Of a stretch of DNA of 64,000 nt, positions 1 through 10,125 are shown in pieces. A program made the position numbers and the translations under genes. The stretch is from Acheta domesticus (taxonomy: Eukaryota; Arthropoda; Insecta; Orthoptera; Gryllidae), in NCBI GenBank assembly GCA_031308135.1, contig JAHLJT010009436.1:143056303-143120302 (forward strand), given 5' to 3'. A model generated the notes under the pieces. It worked only from the letters and a program-made list of their open reading frames with translations, was not told where the DNA came from and searched no databases. Positions within the stretch are counted from its first letter, which is position 1. The number at the start of each line of letters is the position of its first letter.

Positions 1-1258
1 AATTGTCGCTGTTCTACTTTAATCCTAGTAAAATGCGAAAGAACGTCTTTAGAGTGTGAACTGATCTAAACACGAAGAAATTGAACAAACAACATCAAAA
101 TATTGTCACTGGATAGAAGAAATTTAACCGTCGTGTTTCAGCGACAGAATGTCATTTTTTATTAATTTTCATTGTTGCTTTGAACACTATCTTTCCTCAA
201 CACATCTAGCAGGCAGCATATGGACCGTGAAGAAAAAAAAAGCACTTCCTTTCTGAGTAGTTTAAACAGTTTGATATCTTAAAACACTTGCCTTTAGTGT
301 TAATCCGACCAACTTGTTCTACTGTTGAATCTACTGTTCATGCCATGAACAAATTAGAATTGGTGCGAAAGCGGTTTAGTTCGAAGTGGTATAGTTCAGT
401 AGCTATGATATGTTTAAAATGCATTTTTACTACGTTCCCATTTATTTCAAACTGTAAAATCTACAATGTTTAATATTTAGTAAAATTCCGTTACAATGTG
501 ACAAACCAAAAAAGAGGTGCCCGGATAATTTTTAAATTCAGAATCCCAGAACCGACTAACACGTGGCGAAACCACGAAATTTGTTATAGCTCAGTCGAAA
601 TACAAAAATGAAAATGAATTCAAAACAATAGCATGATTTGGGTCTTGAAACTTTCAGTCGGTATTATTTAAACAAGCAGTAAAAGGAAATGTTAAATATC
701 AGTCGTCAAAACGGATAGAAAGGAGTAAACAATTCATTAAAGAGAGCACGGTGAAATATTCAAAGAAAAAAGCGAAAATGTAAAATGTATGATTTTACCT
801 GAATGTCTACAGGAATTGTTACACGCTTCTACTATATTATTTACAAGTTTTATACAGTAGGATTCCCTACGAGAATGTTTATGCTACGTTACACCAATAA
901 TTTATTGTATATTAAATAATTCTTCTACAGCATTAAATGGAAATGTAGTGCACAACTAATAAGGGAAGTGTTATACTATTTTTGTTGGATCATGTTAAAT
1001 ACAATCTTTATATCTCCATTGACTTTCATCAGGAAATGAGAAAGGAAGGGATTTAATATTTCATTTTCCGGAAATCCAGCTCGCCCTCATCCATTGTTTG
1101 GATTAGAAAGGAGAAGATCCCTGTTGAAAAACAAATCTTGGAATAAAGTCTGCTTTTCCATCTATTCGATTTCTCCTTCCCTGTAAACAACAAGAAAAGA
1201 ATAATAGTTTTCATTTAATGTTTTGCTAGAATGTAGCAAAGCACGCGGACTCGAAATG
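1..1258. other. AT-rich sequence, no gene recognised
   Basis: No open frame of convincing composition, no splice-linked exon pair and no recognisable transposon protein was found on either strand. The short open frames are AT-driven. Confidence 0.5.
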
Positions 1259-1261
1259 CCA

Positions 1262-1395
1262 CACCATAAACACAACATAAAACATGAATGCCTTACATAG
1301 GTTTCGAACCCACAGACATAGTGCCCACAAAGGGTGTATCCGCCCCAAGAGCCATAGCCACATAGCCTACTGACTTCACCACAGAATTTATAAGT
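1262..1395 (-). repeat. tRNA-derived SINE-like relic
   Basis: Read on the minus strand, this piece carries GGTTCGAAACC (plus 1300-1310), a good match to the RNA polymerase III B box (GGTTCGANNCC). A possible weak A box lies some 50 bases upstream. There is no cloverleaf good enough for a functional tRNA. A SINE remnant or decayed tRNA is the simplest reading; without a second copy in the window the family cannot be defined. Confidence 0.35.
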
Positions 1396-1413
1396 TATGT
1401 TACGATTAGGTAA

Positions 1414-1458
1414 AATAATAATAATAAGAAGAAGATGCAGACGAAGAAGAAAAAGAAG
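1414..1458. repeat. TAA/GAA trinucleotide tract
   Basis: Degenerate run of TAA then GAA/AAG triplets immediately upstream of the truncated LINE copy. It is consistent with insertion of that copy into a triplet repeat. Confidence 0.6.
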
Positions 1459-1657
1459 AAGAACTTGGCTAAACTTCCAGGTCATTCAAAGGACTGGGAA
1501 GTGCAAGAAATTGCTTTATTTGGAACAGCTCAGATTTTGCGCAAAGTATTGTAGAGGCACCGACAGTCCCTGGATCTGCTCCTTAGGTAGCTGGTTGCAA
1601 CCTGGAGTAGATTTTATACTCAGCCGACTCATAACATCTTTAGTCGTGATATGGAGC

Positions 1658-1658
<1 letters not shown>
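1459..1658 (+). mobile_element. 5'-truncated copy of the R2/R4-group LINE (3' end only)
   Basis: This 200-bp piece aligns with the last codons, stop codon and 3' UTR of the large element that follows (about 5825-6020). Both share the GGACTGGGAAGTGCAAGAAAT-type coding end, the TAG stop and the UTR ending in TCGTGAT. It is directly followed by (TAA)n. A 5' truncation is the normal product of incomplete target-primed reverse transcription. Several substitutions separate the two copies, so they come from independent insertions and not from a recent duplication. Confidence 0.85.

Positions 1659-1702
<44 letters not shown>
1659..1702. repeat. (TAA)n microsatellite
   Basis: Uninterrupted AAT/TAA triplets at the 3' end of the truncated LINE copy. 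The tract can be remaining target DNA or part of the element's 3' tail. Confidence 0.9.
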
Positions 1703-1706
<4 letters not shown>

Positions 1707-1815
1707 TAATATTATATTATATTAGATTGATATCAACTCAACTGTTATACAATACGTCTTGAATCTCAATTCCGACGTATTGTCTCATGTCCAACAGTGT
1801 TAAGATTTTGTATCT

Positions 1816-1816
<1 letters not shown>

Positions 1817-1859
<43 letters not shown>
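1817..1859. repeat. (TAA)n microsatellite, 5' flank of the LINE
   Basis: About 14 TAA units end exactly where the unique 5' UTR of the next element begins. With the matching tract at 6021 it brackets the element. Confidence 0.9.
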
Positions 1860-1860
<1 letters not shown>

Positions 1861-2322
1861 TCCACCTAGGGAGTACACGACCTTGCAGTTGGTGGTGGGG
1901 CTTGAGTACCCCATGAGCCTTAAAGCTATGTCAGTGGTAGCCTAGCTACCGGTAGGGCCTCCATTGCTGAATAGGTCGAAGGTGAGGGGTCAGACGAAGA
2001 AGTACTCCATTTTGAGGAGAGTGGGAAGTAAGTAGAGAGGGAAGGGTCATGAACCTTTGGACTTCCTGTTGTCGGCCCCATAGAGGGTACAGGAGAGAAA
2101 CTGGGTTGGCACACCAGGCCACTGATTAGAGTGGAGGCCCGAACCTTGCATTAGCCAGCGAAGGAGGCTGCCTTCAGCAGTCAGTGAAAATCCCGTAGGG
2201 TTTAGTAATGCCGACTGGCGATCGGAGGGACCCCTTGCTGGACCCTGCGAGGGGATGCCCCGAGGCCACTGTGGGTCGCAGTAACGGATGGCAGGAAACA
2301 ACCCGAAGGTTAAGTGTGATCT
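1860..2322 (+). other. 5' UTR of the Dong-like LINE
   Basis: Clearly GC-richer than its flanks and begins directly after the TAA tract. Short self-complementary segments are visible, for example CCACC (1862-1866) with GGTGG (1891-1895), and GGGG/CCCC around 1897-1912. No long open frame crosses it. It could hold the promoter or a 5' ribozyme, as in some R2-type elements, but no fold was computed. Confidence 0.6.
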
Positions 2323-3676
2323 GTGAACTCGAACTTGCATCCTGCGAATCTTCAATTCAAACCAATGAGCAAAATGGATAGAACAAGCAATGTAATGAAC
2401 CTTAACGTGCCTTGTTCTACCAATGTCCCATACCTGCTCAGAAACCGAGCTAATGTCACCTTGTCGACGTCTGGCCATCCCACGGATGTTAGTCCCAGGG
2501 ACCCAGAGCCGGCAGTAGCTCGAAGCCATCGTCAGAGATGGACCCGGGATGAATTAAAGGAGGTGATGTGGTGCTTTTACTACGCAAAAGCGAAAAATGG
2601 GGGCTCAGAAATAGAAGTTTTCAAGATATGGAGAGAGCGGAACCCAGATATCAGACCTACCCTAGACTCAAAGAAGGTTGCCAGTCAACGACGATACATA
2701 CTCAGCAGTGGAAAATTCACAGCAGAAAAACTTGCTGACATTGAGAGAAATGCGGAGTATGTACTTCGCTCGAACAACCCACATGACGAACATGTAGAAC
2801 TTGAAAATGATGATCCCGTGGAAGGTTCATCTCTTTCCAGTGAAACACACGTCAGTGGTGAAAACTCATCTGGCAATGAATTACACGAATGCGAAATCTC
2901 CTTCGGCGCGAGATAGAAAGAGTTAGTCTACTTCCGTTTGAATCTCGCGAACCGTTGAGGAGAATATAAGAAACTGCCAAAGCTAAAAGAGTGATAGAAA
3001 CCGTGAATTCTGTCTTAAATGAGGTGGTAGAGACCCCAGGCAGAGATCTAGATATTACTGAAATCAATCACATCATATATGCAACTGGATATGTAGTATC
3101 TCAGATAATTTTGGGGCCAGCCAAGAACACCGACGGCCGACAGCAAAACAGAGTAAACAGCTCTGTACCCCCATGGTTGAACAGAATTTGGAAACGGATA
3201 GCCGACACCCGGCGCGAAATATCACTCTTAGCTGAGGCATCTTCTAAATCAATGCACACCTCTAAAGTTCAACGAAAAATATTCAATGTTGAACAAAAAT
3301 ACCAAATTGAAATGACACCAGCAGGCTAATGGTAGTTGAAAAGCTAAAAGAGAAAATTCAAGAATGAGCTCAAAGAATTAGACGTTACAAACGTAGAATA
3401 GATTTCCGTGTACAGAACCGGTTGTTTGAAACAGACGCGAAGAGATTCTATCGCAATCTGACTGAAAAACCGAATGGCAAAGCTGTCACTCCTTCAAAAG
3501 AAGACGTCGAAGCGTTTTGGGCAGGAATCTGGGAGGAGAGCAGATCCTACAACAAAGACGCATCATGGCTTCAATCTGAAGTTGATGCTGCCGATGAACT
3601 TGTAGAAACAGTAGAAGATGTTCACCAATTCTCGGAAGAGGACCTCTTCCAAGCAATTAAGAACATGGGAAACTAG
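2323..3676 (+). pseudogene. Disrupted N-terminal half of the LINE polyprotein
   Basis: The reading frame runs 2323-2916, then needs a shift at about 2885 to a frame ending at 3329, and another shift at about 3327 to the frame of the RT. There are in-frame stops at about 2967 (TAA), 3365 (TGA) and 3674 (TAG). Residues 68-90 of the first part (RQRWTRDELKEVMWCF...) look like the Myb-type DNA-binding motif that sits upstream of RT in R2-like proteins. The last stop falls in the sequence NMGN*KSPGIDK, where a Trp is expected, so TGG to TAG is likely. The middle section (KAKRVIETVNSVLNE... and AQRIRRYKRR...) is the usual R2-like linker. Together these five lesions make the copy non-autonomous unless some are sequencing errors. 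Confidence 0.8.
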
Positions 3677-5917
3677 AAGTCCCCCGGGATTGATAAAATC
3701 CAGATTTATTGGATTAAGAAATTAACAGCAATACATTCTCATCTAGCAAAGGCTGTTAATAAAATTTTTGAAAACCCAAAGGAAATCCCGGAATGGCTCA
3801 CACGCGGCATCACGTATTTGCTACCCAAAGCGGGAGACAGCTCTTTGGCGAAGAACTACAGGCCAATTACTTGTCTGCCAGTACTGTACAAAATTATAAC
3901 TTCAGCCATAGCTGACAAAATGTACAGACATCTAGATAAGAGTCATCTAATGCCAGCTGAACAAAAAGGATGTTGTAAAGGCTCTTATGGCTGTAAGGAA
4001 ATCTTGCTCCTGAATAAAGTCATCTTGAATGATGTAAAGAAACGCAAACGTAATTTGAGCATGGCTTGGATTGACTACCAAAAGGCCTTTGATAGTGTAC
4101 CACACGATTGGATTTTGAAGACCCTGGAGATCTATCGGTTTCATCCTAGACTTATTGAATTTTGCAAGGCTAGTATGAAGTCGTGGAGTACCAGGTTACT
4201 AGTCCACAGCGGAAAGGAAGCAGTAGAAACCAGAAGTATTCAGATTAACAGGGGTATTTTTCAAGGAGATTCACTATCCCCTCTGCTGTTTTGCATTAGT
4301 TTGATCCCACTATCGAGACAGTTGTCGCAAGCTGACTTTGGTTTTAAGCTCCATGGTGATGAAAGGCCAGTATCACATTTGTTTTACATGGATGATCTTA
4401 AACTGTTTGCTAAGAATGAAGCGATTCTCTCCCAAATGCTGTCTGTCGTGAATGACTTTAGCAATGACATCTGCATGAAGTTTGGTCTTGACAAGTGTGC
4501 AAAAATCAATTTAAAAAGAGGGAAACTCACAACGTCTGAGAATACTGAAATTGATACGCACACTGTGATTCAAGATCTTGAGCCAGGTAAAACTTACAAA
4601 TATCTGGGCATTGAAGAATGTGAAACCATCTCGAATGACAGAATGAAAGAGAGAATTCGTAGGGAGTATTATAGGAGAGTGAGACTGGTCCTGCAGTCCG
4701 CTCTGAATTCCAGGAATAAAATTTCTGCAATAGGTAGTTTGGCGGTACCTGTAGCCGAATACAGTTTTGGACTAGTGGACTGGACTGAGCAGGAAATTCG
4801 CACCATGGATCGAAAAACCAGAAAACTGCTAACAATGCATCATGTTGCCCACCCTCGAGCTGATATACATAGACTTTATGTGTCACGTAAGGAAGGAGGA
4901 AGAGGCCTCAGACAAATTGAAGCCTCCTGGCACAACGCAATAGTCGGGATGGGAAAGTATGTAGTCAGCCATCAAGATGACCCTCTAATGATGCAGGTCA
5001 TGAAATCTGACCGAAGAATGGGAAACAGAGGCATTGTTAGTGTAGCTAGAAGCATTGCGAAGAAAACTAGGCAAGACACGTCGAATAACACAGACACTGA
5101 ACTTCTGATGCTGCTAAACATGAAGTGTGAAACACAAAAAATGTTAAAGAAATCGTGGAGAGACAAACCACTCCACGGACAATACCTAAAAAGAATGGAC
5201 AAGGTGCAGATCAATAAAGATCAATCATTTATGTGGCTTAAAAGGGGAAGAATGAAGCCAGAATCGGAAGCACTTGTAATAGCTGCCCAAGATCAGGCCT
5301 TGAGAACACGACATTATGATAAAGCGGTTCTCAAAATTTCCCAAGACGATAAATGCCGCATTTGCCTGGAGCAAGTAGAAACCATTGATCATATTGTCTC
5401 AGCTTGTCCAATCCTAGCAAAGACGGAATACCTGAAAAGACATGACAGGGTGTGTATCTACCTCCACTGGCAGATCTGTACCGCCCTCGAAGTTCCAAAC
5501 ACATGCCCCAAGTGGTACGAACACTCACCAAAACCGGTGACGTCTGTTGGATTGTGTACGATATTGTACGACCAACAAATTCAAACTGATCGCACGATAG
5601 CGGCAAACAAACCGGATATAGTTATCCGGGATTTGTCGAAAAAATCGTGTTTACTTGTCGATGTTGCTGTACCTTGCGATCAAAACGTCGTTACCAAGGA
5701 GGCAGAGAAACGTCTTAAATACAAGAGTTTGGAAATCGAGATCAGCCGAATGTGGGGCGTAAAAGCACAGGTCGTCCCGATAGTTATCGGAGCTCTGGGA
5801 TTTGTTCCGCAAAATTTGTGTAAGAACTTGTCTAAACTCCCAGGTAATCCAAAAGACTGGGAAGTGCAAGAAATCGCTTTATTTGGAACAGCCCACATTT
5901 TGCGCAAAGTATTGTAG
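3677..5917 (+). CDS. Reverse transcriptase and PD-type endonuclease of the Dong-like LINE (open part)
   Basis: This stretch is open for 746 codons from the stop at 3674 to the TAG at 5915; the first Met is at 3818, but the true protein begins upstream. Numbered from that Met, RT motif A is WIDYQKAFDSVPHDW (84-98), motif B RGIFQGDSLSPLLF (145-158) and the catalytic box FYMDDLKLF (189-197). A zinc motif C513-x2-C516-x8-H525-x4-C530 follows. The restriction-like endonuclease is PD (599-600) with the second acidic residue D615 in LLVDVAVP. All catalytic residues are present. The family cleaves target DNA and primes cDNA from the nick. Conservation of this half against the broken N-terminal half suggests fairly recent death. 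Confidence 0.88.
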   Translation, partial: KSPGIDKIQIYWIKKLTAIHSHLAKAVNKIFENPKEIPEWLTRGITYLLPKAGDSSLAKNYRPITCLPVLYKIITSAIADKMYRHLDKSHLMPAEQKGCCKGSYGCKEILLLNKVILNDVKKRKRNLSMAWIDYQKAFDSVPHDWILKTLEIYRFHPRLIEFCKASMKSWSTRLLVHSGKEAVETRSIQINRGIFQGDSLSPLLFCISLIPLSRQLSQADFGFKLHGDERPVSHLFYMDDLKLFAKNEAILSQMLSVVNDFSNDICMKFGLDKCAKINLKRGKLTTSENTEIDTHTVIQDLEPGKTYKYLGIEECETISNDRMKERIRREYYRRVRLVLQSALNSRNKISAIGSLAVPVAEYSFGLVDWTEQEIRTMDRKTRKLLTMHHVAHPRADIHRLYVSRKEGGRGLRQIEASWHNAIVGMGKYVVSHQDDPLMMQVMKSDRRMGNRGIVSVARSIAKKTRQDTSNNTDTELLMLLNMKCETQKMLKKSWRDKPLHGQYLKRMDKVQINKDQSFMWLKRGRMKPESEALVIAAQDQALRTRHYDKAVLKISQDDKCRICLEQVETIDHIVSACPILAKTEYLKRHDRVCIYLHWQICTALEVPNTCPKWYEHSPKPVTSVGLCTILYDQQIQTDRTIAANKPDIVIRDLSKKSCLLVDVAVPCDQNVVTKEAEKRLKYKSLEIEISRMWGVKAQVVPIVIGALGFVPQNLCKNLSKLPGNPKDWEVQEIALFGTAHILRKVL

Positions 5918-6020
5918 AGGCACCGACAGTCCCTAGATCTACCCCTTAGGTAGCTGGTTGCAACCTGGAGTAGATTTTATATTCAGCCGACACATAACAT
6001 CTTTAGTCGTGATTTAGAGG

Positions 6021-6048
6021 AATAATAATAATAATAATAATAATAATG
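6021..6048. repeat. (TAA)n microsatellite, 3' flank of the LINE
   Basis: Nine TAA units directly after the 3' UTR, mirroring the tract at 1817. Confidence 0.9.
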
Positions 6049-6675
6049 TAATAAAATAACAATATAAATAAAATTGATCTTTTGGACAGATACATACGAT
6101 GCGTGTAATGTGCTTTGCAGCATTGAATCGATGTATATCAATGGCATTCGTTACCATTCATTGCTCTACCAACAATGAAAACAGTTAATATACCTTTAGA
6201 AACTAAAGATATCACACTCAGGGAAGAACGAATTTCTCATAATTAAATAACTTTACAAAAGAGTAAAAGGAAATTTTTAGTGGCGATTAACACAATGGTT
6301 TAGTTTTCTTTCCTAAAGTATTTACAATGAGGAAGATGTGTTTCATGAAAAATCACTTACTTTTGCTACTATTTTTTCGATTTTTCAAACCTCTAACCTA
6401 GGGAACACGATGTTCCAGGAAGGTGATGTGCGCAACGTTCTCAATTTTATGCGTAGATTACGAAAATACATCATATCGCGTCACAGTGTTTAAATATACC
6501 GTATCAAGTCGTATTTTGCTATGAATGCAAATACATTTAAAATGCTCCTGTAAGAAATGTAGAATAAATACGCAAAAAATACATTTAAAAATAAAATATT
6601 TGTTCAGTTGATCTATGTCTATCGACTTTTATCACCAAAATTAGGCTTTTGTGTTTGTCTGTTTTTTATTTCCCC
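6049..6675. other. AT-rich spacer, nothing recognised
   Basis: No open frame, repeat match or motif that I can support. Confidence 0.4.
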
Positions 6676-6783
6676 CTATACGTACTATATACGGAGTAAT
6701 ATACGTAGTATAGGGAAAGTTATGTAATGCTGCGCGAAAAAATGGCCAATTTTCGCCAGAAAAAAAATCGTTGCCGGGCCGTG
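6676..6783 (-). repeat. Repeat A, 3'-terminal fragment
   Basis: Reverse-oriented copy of the terminal part of repeat A. It has the ACTTTCCC/GGGAAAGT-related palindrome with TATACG motifs, then the segment containing GCGCGAAAAAATGGCC. It matches 34310-34430 and, inverted, 21940-22045. Confidence 0.75.
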
Positions 6784-6832
6784 ATAACGAATTATATTCT
6801 CTTTTTACGAAGTATTCGTAAGGCGAAACAGT

Positions 6833-7380
6833 AACTAGTGGTGCTACAGACTGGCACAGAATTTCCCGTATTAGTTTTCTATTTCCTTGCGTCTGCGCTA
6901 GTTATACGGAATTGCCACATACTCATTCCACCTGCCATCTATTGCCCAAATTACATTTTTTTGATATTTTCTTAATTTTTCGGTTTCCTAATGGTAGAAC
7001 GGAAATATTCATTTTACAATATTAAAGAACACAAAAACCTAATCCTAAATGGCAATTTTCTTGCAAACATTTTGTGCCGTTTCACAGAAAATGGCGTTTT
7101 AGCGCAACTAAATACGCAAAATTTGAAGCTCTACTTCACAGATAATTTTCGAGTTTTCAAAATACTTCATTTACACTCCCAAATATAATAATGTTTACAA
7201 ATTGCTGGTAATGTGCATATTAAAGATGTGGGAGATCTTCGAAAAAATTACATTTGTATAATTTTTTAAAAAACTAAAAAATAACTCAATATAAGCTTTA
7301 CGTCATATTAAAGAGTGTAATTAGCGCTATCCGTTACAAAAGTTTGAAGAGAAAAATTGGCAACCATATATGAGAAAATG
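6833..7380 (+). repeat. Repeat A, 5' fragment
   Basis: Starts with ACTAGTGGTGCTACAGA, a border shared with the copies at 12673, 19168, 22043 and (inverted) 35838. It is AT-rich, with no coding capacity and about 85-90 percent similar to the others by eye. Confidence 0.8.
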
Positions 7381-7542
7381 TTCTGTATACATCCCCTTGT
7401 GAGTGCATCTGTCCATATCTCGGACCCGCGAGTGAGATTCGTGCAATGTGATGTGAGACCGTAGACTGAGTTATTAAAGACGAATAGTAGCCGTTCGATC
7501 TCGGTGCTTCCTCATTTGCAATGAGCTTGGTTATTGCTCCCG
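7381..7542. other. Unassigned spacer between repeats
   Basis: Not shared with the inverted locus near 37 kb; no feature seen. Confidence 0.4.
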
Positions 7543-8190
7543 GTCACTCGTAAAACTTTATCTGCCACCTATCGAATAAGTTCACCAAATGCGAGTTGGA
7601 TGTCGAATGTGATGCTCACATGTTTCACGAAAGGCTGTGTCCCGATGACGTCTGTATCGTCAGCCATAAGGATCAACGTCGGTGTCTGTTTTCTTGTCAA
7701 GAAAGCGAGACCGAGTTCGTGATTTTCCATCCATGCTCGTACATGCCGTATGACTTGATTGAGTTTCCACTGAACCTCTATCGTAGAGTGTGCTTGTACG
7801 ATCGCTGCGATGTGGGCATACCCTAGGCTGCGTGTTCTGGCATTTTTATTTACATGTCTATGTTGTCATATACGACATTCTATGAGCTTAGGTCCTAAGA
7901 TCGATCGTTGCACTAATCGGCAAAGGTGGCTCAGGGCAACAATTGATGTCAATGCAGTCCCTCTGGCCGGGAGGTTCTGTGATTCGAGTTCTGACGGTGG
8001 CAGGATTTTCGACTTGTTAGCTAGGTCGAATTCAGCCGTCTGGAAGAGAATTCTAGCGGACATCTGCTCTGATCGGTAGTTTTCCGTGGTTTCTCCGATC
8101 CGACACTAGGCGAATGCCGAAGCACTTGCCTAACGGGCCACGGAACGCGCGCGATCTTTCCTTCCTCTTTCTTGACCTATCCGCACCCCT
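7543..8190. repeat. Block B repeat (648 bp)
   Basis: Nearly identical to 36714-37361 in inverted orientation. One end carries the dead R1-type RT fragment; the remainder is GC-richer and of unknown origin. It abuts a repeat A copy at 8191 in the same relative order as at the inverted locus, where 870 bp separate the two. Confidence 0.85.
7545..7830 (-). pseudogene. R1/Jockey-type LINE reverse transcriptase fragment
   Basis: On the minus strand this reads GYAHIAAIVQAHST, then LNQVIRHVRAWMENHELGLA, then FLTRKQTPTL, and stops at ELIR. The pattern is the YADD-to-KTE...YLG segment downstream of the catalytic box of R1-like non-LTR elements (family consensus about YADDIA..., LNQVMxRVxxWM). The catalytic DD is replaced by AH, and residues between LA and FLT are missing. 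It is therefore a dead fragment. The same lesions occur at 37078, so decay preceded copying of the block. Confidence 0.65.
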
Positions 8191-8688
8191 ACAGAAAGGC
8201 ACAGACTTTCCCGTATTGGGTTTCTATTTCCTTGGGTCTTCGCTAGCTATTCGGAATTGCCACAAACTCTTTTTTGCCAGCTGTCATCTATCACCTCCAA
8301 AAGTACATTTTTTTGTCATTTTCTTAATTTTTCGGTTTCCTATTGGTAGAACGGAAACATTAATTTTAGAATATTAAAGAACATGAAAACCTAGTCATAA
8401 ATGGCAATTTTCTTTTAAAAATTATGTGTCGTTTAAGAGAAAATGGCGTTTTAGCGCTACTAAAAGTGCGAAATTTGAAGCTCATTTTCAGAGAAACTTT
8501 TTGAGTTTTCAAAATACTATATTTGAAACACTTACACTCACAAATATAATGTTTACAAATTGCTGGTAATGTGCATATTAAAGATGTGAGAGAACTTTAA
8601 AAAAATTACATTTATATAATTTTTGAAAAAACAAAAATAAACTCAAAATAAACTTTACGCTGAACTAAAGAGTGTAATTAGCACTATC
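8191..8688 (+). repeat. Repeat A, 5' fragment
   Basis: Begins ACAGAAAGGCACAGACTTTC, directly joined to block B. It ends where similarity to 12673-13200 stops, at about GTAATTAGCACTATC. No coding capacity. Confidence 0.8.
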
Positions 8689-9048
8689 AAGCTTATATTT
8701 TACCCTGGCAAGCTTATATCATGACGAAATAATGTATTTGGTATTGTTTAAAAATTTGTAAATAAATAAAACAGTCGATTCTCTTTCTTATGTCGTTATT
8801 TCTACTATCTTTAGAGATTGAACTTGAGATTGAAAAAAATCTGTACGTGATAGAGAAAAACTGACTTCATTTTCAGTTTCAGGACACTAAAAAAACATTA
8901 GATAAGATGATATTATCAAATCAAATTTCGAAAAGTTTTCTTCTGTAGACCTATGTAATTTTAATAAGTAATGTATATGCTACATTTACATTATTGATTA
9001 ATTACAGAGCTTCAATGAAAATCATACAAGTTAAATTAATTGTCTTTA
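8689..9048. other. AT-rich flank, duplicated at 15306
   Basis: No gene. From about 8800 the sequence is repeated at 15306 onward, the start of the contig right of the N gap. The last five bases (CTTTA) may be the target-site copy of the copia element. Confidence 0.5.
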
Positions 9049-9261
9049 TATTAATTTGTTTTGTATAAATGTTATTTATTACTGAACTTAAATATACAAG
9101 GTAACAGTATTCACAAACGTCCGTAACAAAACAAGTCCGAGCACGCACTCACTGGCACTGCACTGCCTCGACAGACGAACTTGACCTCTTCTCAGTTCAA
9201 AGAGTTCTCAGATACGTACACAGATGGCGTTGCTGTCTGCATTTTTCTTTTCATACTAACA
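9049..9261 (-). repeat. 3' LTR of the copia element
   Basis: 213 bp; read on the minus strand it begins TGTTAGTATG and ends near CAAATTAATA. The terminal CA has mutated to TA. It differs from the 5' LTR at many positions and by an internal indel, so the insertion is old. Confidence 0.85.
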
Positions 9262-9272
9262 CTTCCTTCAAA
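9262..9272 (-). promoter_or_regulatory. Polypurine tract of the copia element
   Basis: The minus strand reads TTGAAGGAAG directly before the TGTTAG start of the 3' LTR, the expected position of the plus-strand primer. Confidence 0.5.
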
Positions 9273-9319
9273 AGAAAAAATCAAATGAATACAAACTATA
9301 CAAAATCAACTATATTTAA

Positions 9320-10110
9320 CAGTCTGTGGACGCCATCTTCTTAATCCCAATCCTCTCACGTAGCATCTCCAATCTAACCCTCCCCAGAGATATAGTCAGT
9401 AGATCAGCAAGCTGATTAGTTCCGTCTATTTGCTCCAATTCCAGATCTCCATCCAAGAATCTCTCCCTTACATAGAAATCGCGAACTTCGATGTGCTTTG
9501 ATCTGCAATGATATTCAAGGTTTCAGATAGTTCTAGAGCACTAACATTTTCGATGTAGAGCGTAGGAGATTTTTCCACCGTTTCCAGCAATTCAGATAGT
9601 AATATTTTCAGCCAGATTAAATCCTTAGCTCCTTCACTTGCTGCTATTATTTCAGCTTCTGTAGTTGACGTTGCTCCAGACTTCTGCAACTGACGTCCAC
9701 GAAACTGTTCCATCATTGAAGGTTGCAATGACACCTGTCGAACGTCTTGTCTTCGTGTCACCGGCGTAGTCAGCATCACTGTATACCTTCAAACCTTGAC
9801 CGTGCCTGAAGACGATTTCATAGTTTACAGTGCTCTTCAAATATCTAAATATTCTTTTCACTTGATTCCAGTCATGATTTGTAGGATTTTCCATGGCCCG
9901 AGCTGCTTGATTAATTGCGAAAGCAACATCAGGACGTGTAGCTGTATTCGGGTACATTAAAGAACATACTGCCTCACGATAAGGTATCGTGACGTTTTCT
10001 CCTTCATCGTTGTTCTCGCGCCCAATTGGAGTAGACACTCCGTTCGACTCGGCCCTTCCAAATCTTTCCAAAACCTTTCGTGTGTAGTCTTCTTGATCAA
10101 TTGTTATAGA
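9320..10110 (-). pseudogene. Copia RNase H and C-terminal end of pol
   Basis: Recognisable segments in order are MYPNTATRPDVAFAINQAAR, then YSDADYAGDTKTRRSTG (the RNase H YxDADWAGD-like motif), then STTEAEIIAASEGAKDLIWL, then the tail ending KKMASTDC with a stop near 9322. At least two frameshifts separate them. RNase H degrades the RNA strand during reverse transcription. Intact copies would carry the catalytic D and E residues in one frame. Confidence 0.85.
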
Positions 10111-10125
10111 TCCTTCTTCATTTTG

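Larger units (their letters stand above)
1860..6020 (+). mobile_element. Near full-length R2/R4-group (Dong-like) non-LTR retrotransposon
   Basis: A 4.16-kb element bounded by (TAA)n on both sides. It has a GC-richer 5' UTR (1860-2322), one long coding region broken near its N-terminus, and a short 3' UTR shared with the truncated copy at 1459. The encoded order is a Myb-like region, reverse transcriptase, CCHC zinc motif, then a restriction-enzyme-like endonuclease of PD...D type. That is the layout of the R2/R4/NeSL group and not of APE-type LINEs. Insertion in TAA microsatellites is a known habit of Dong elements of the R4 clade, so Dong-like is the best assignment; clade placement needs a tree. 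The broken N-terminal half means this copy is probably inactive. Confidence 0.85.

Noticed and set aside
2047..2529. A 160-codon minus-strand frame over the LINE 5' UTR and ORF start
   Set aside because: It is antisense to the LINE coding region and UTR, with no recognisable protein.
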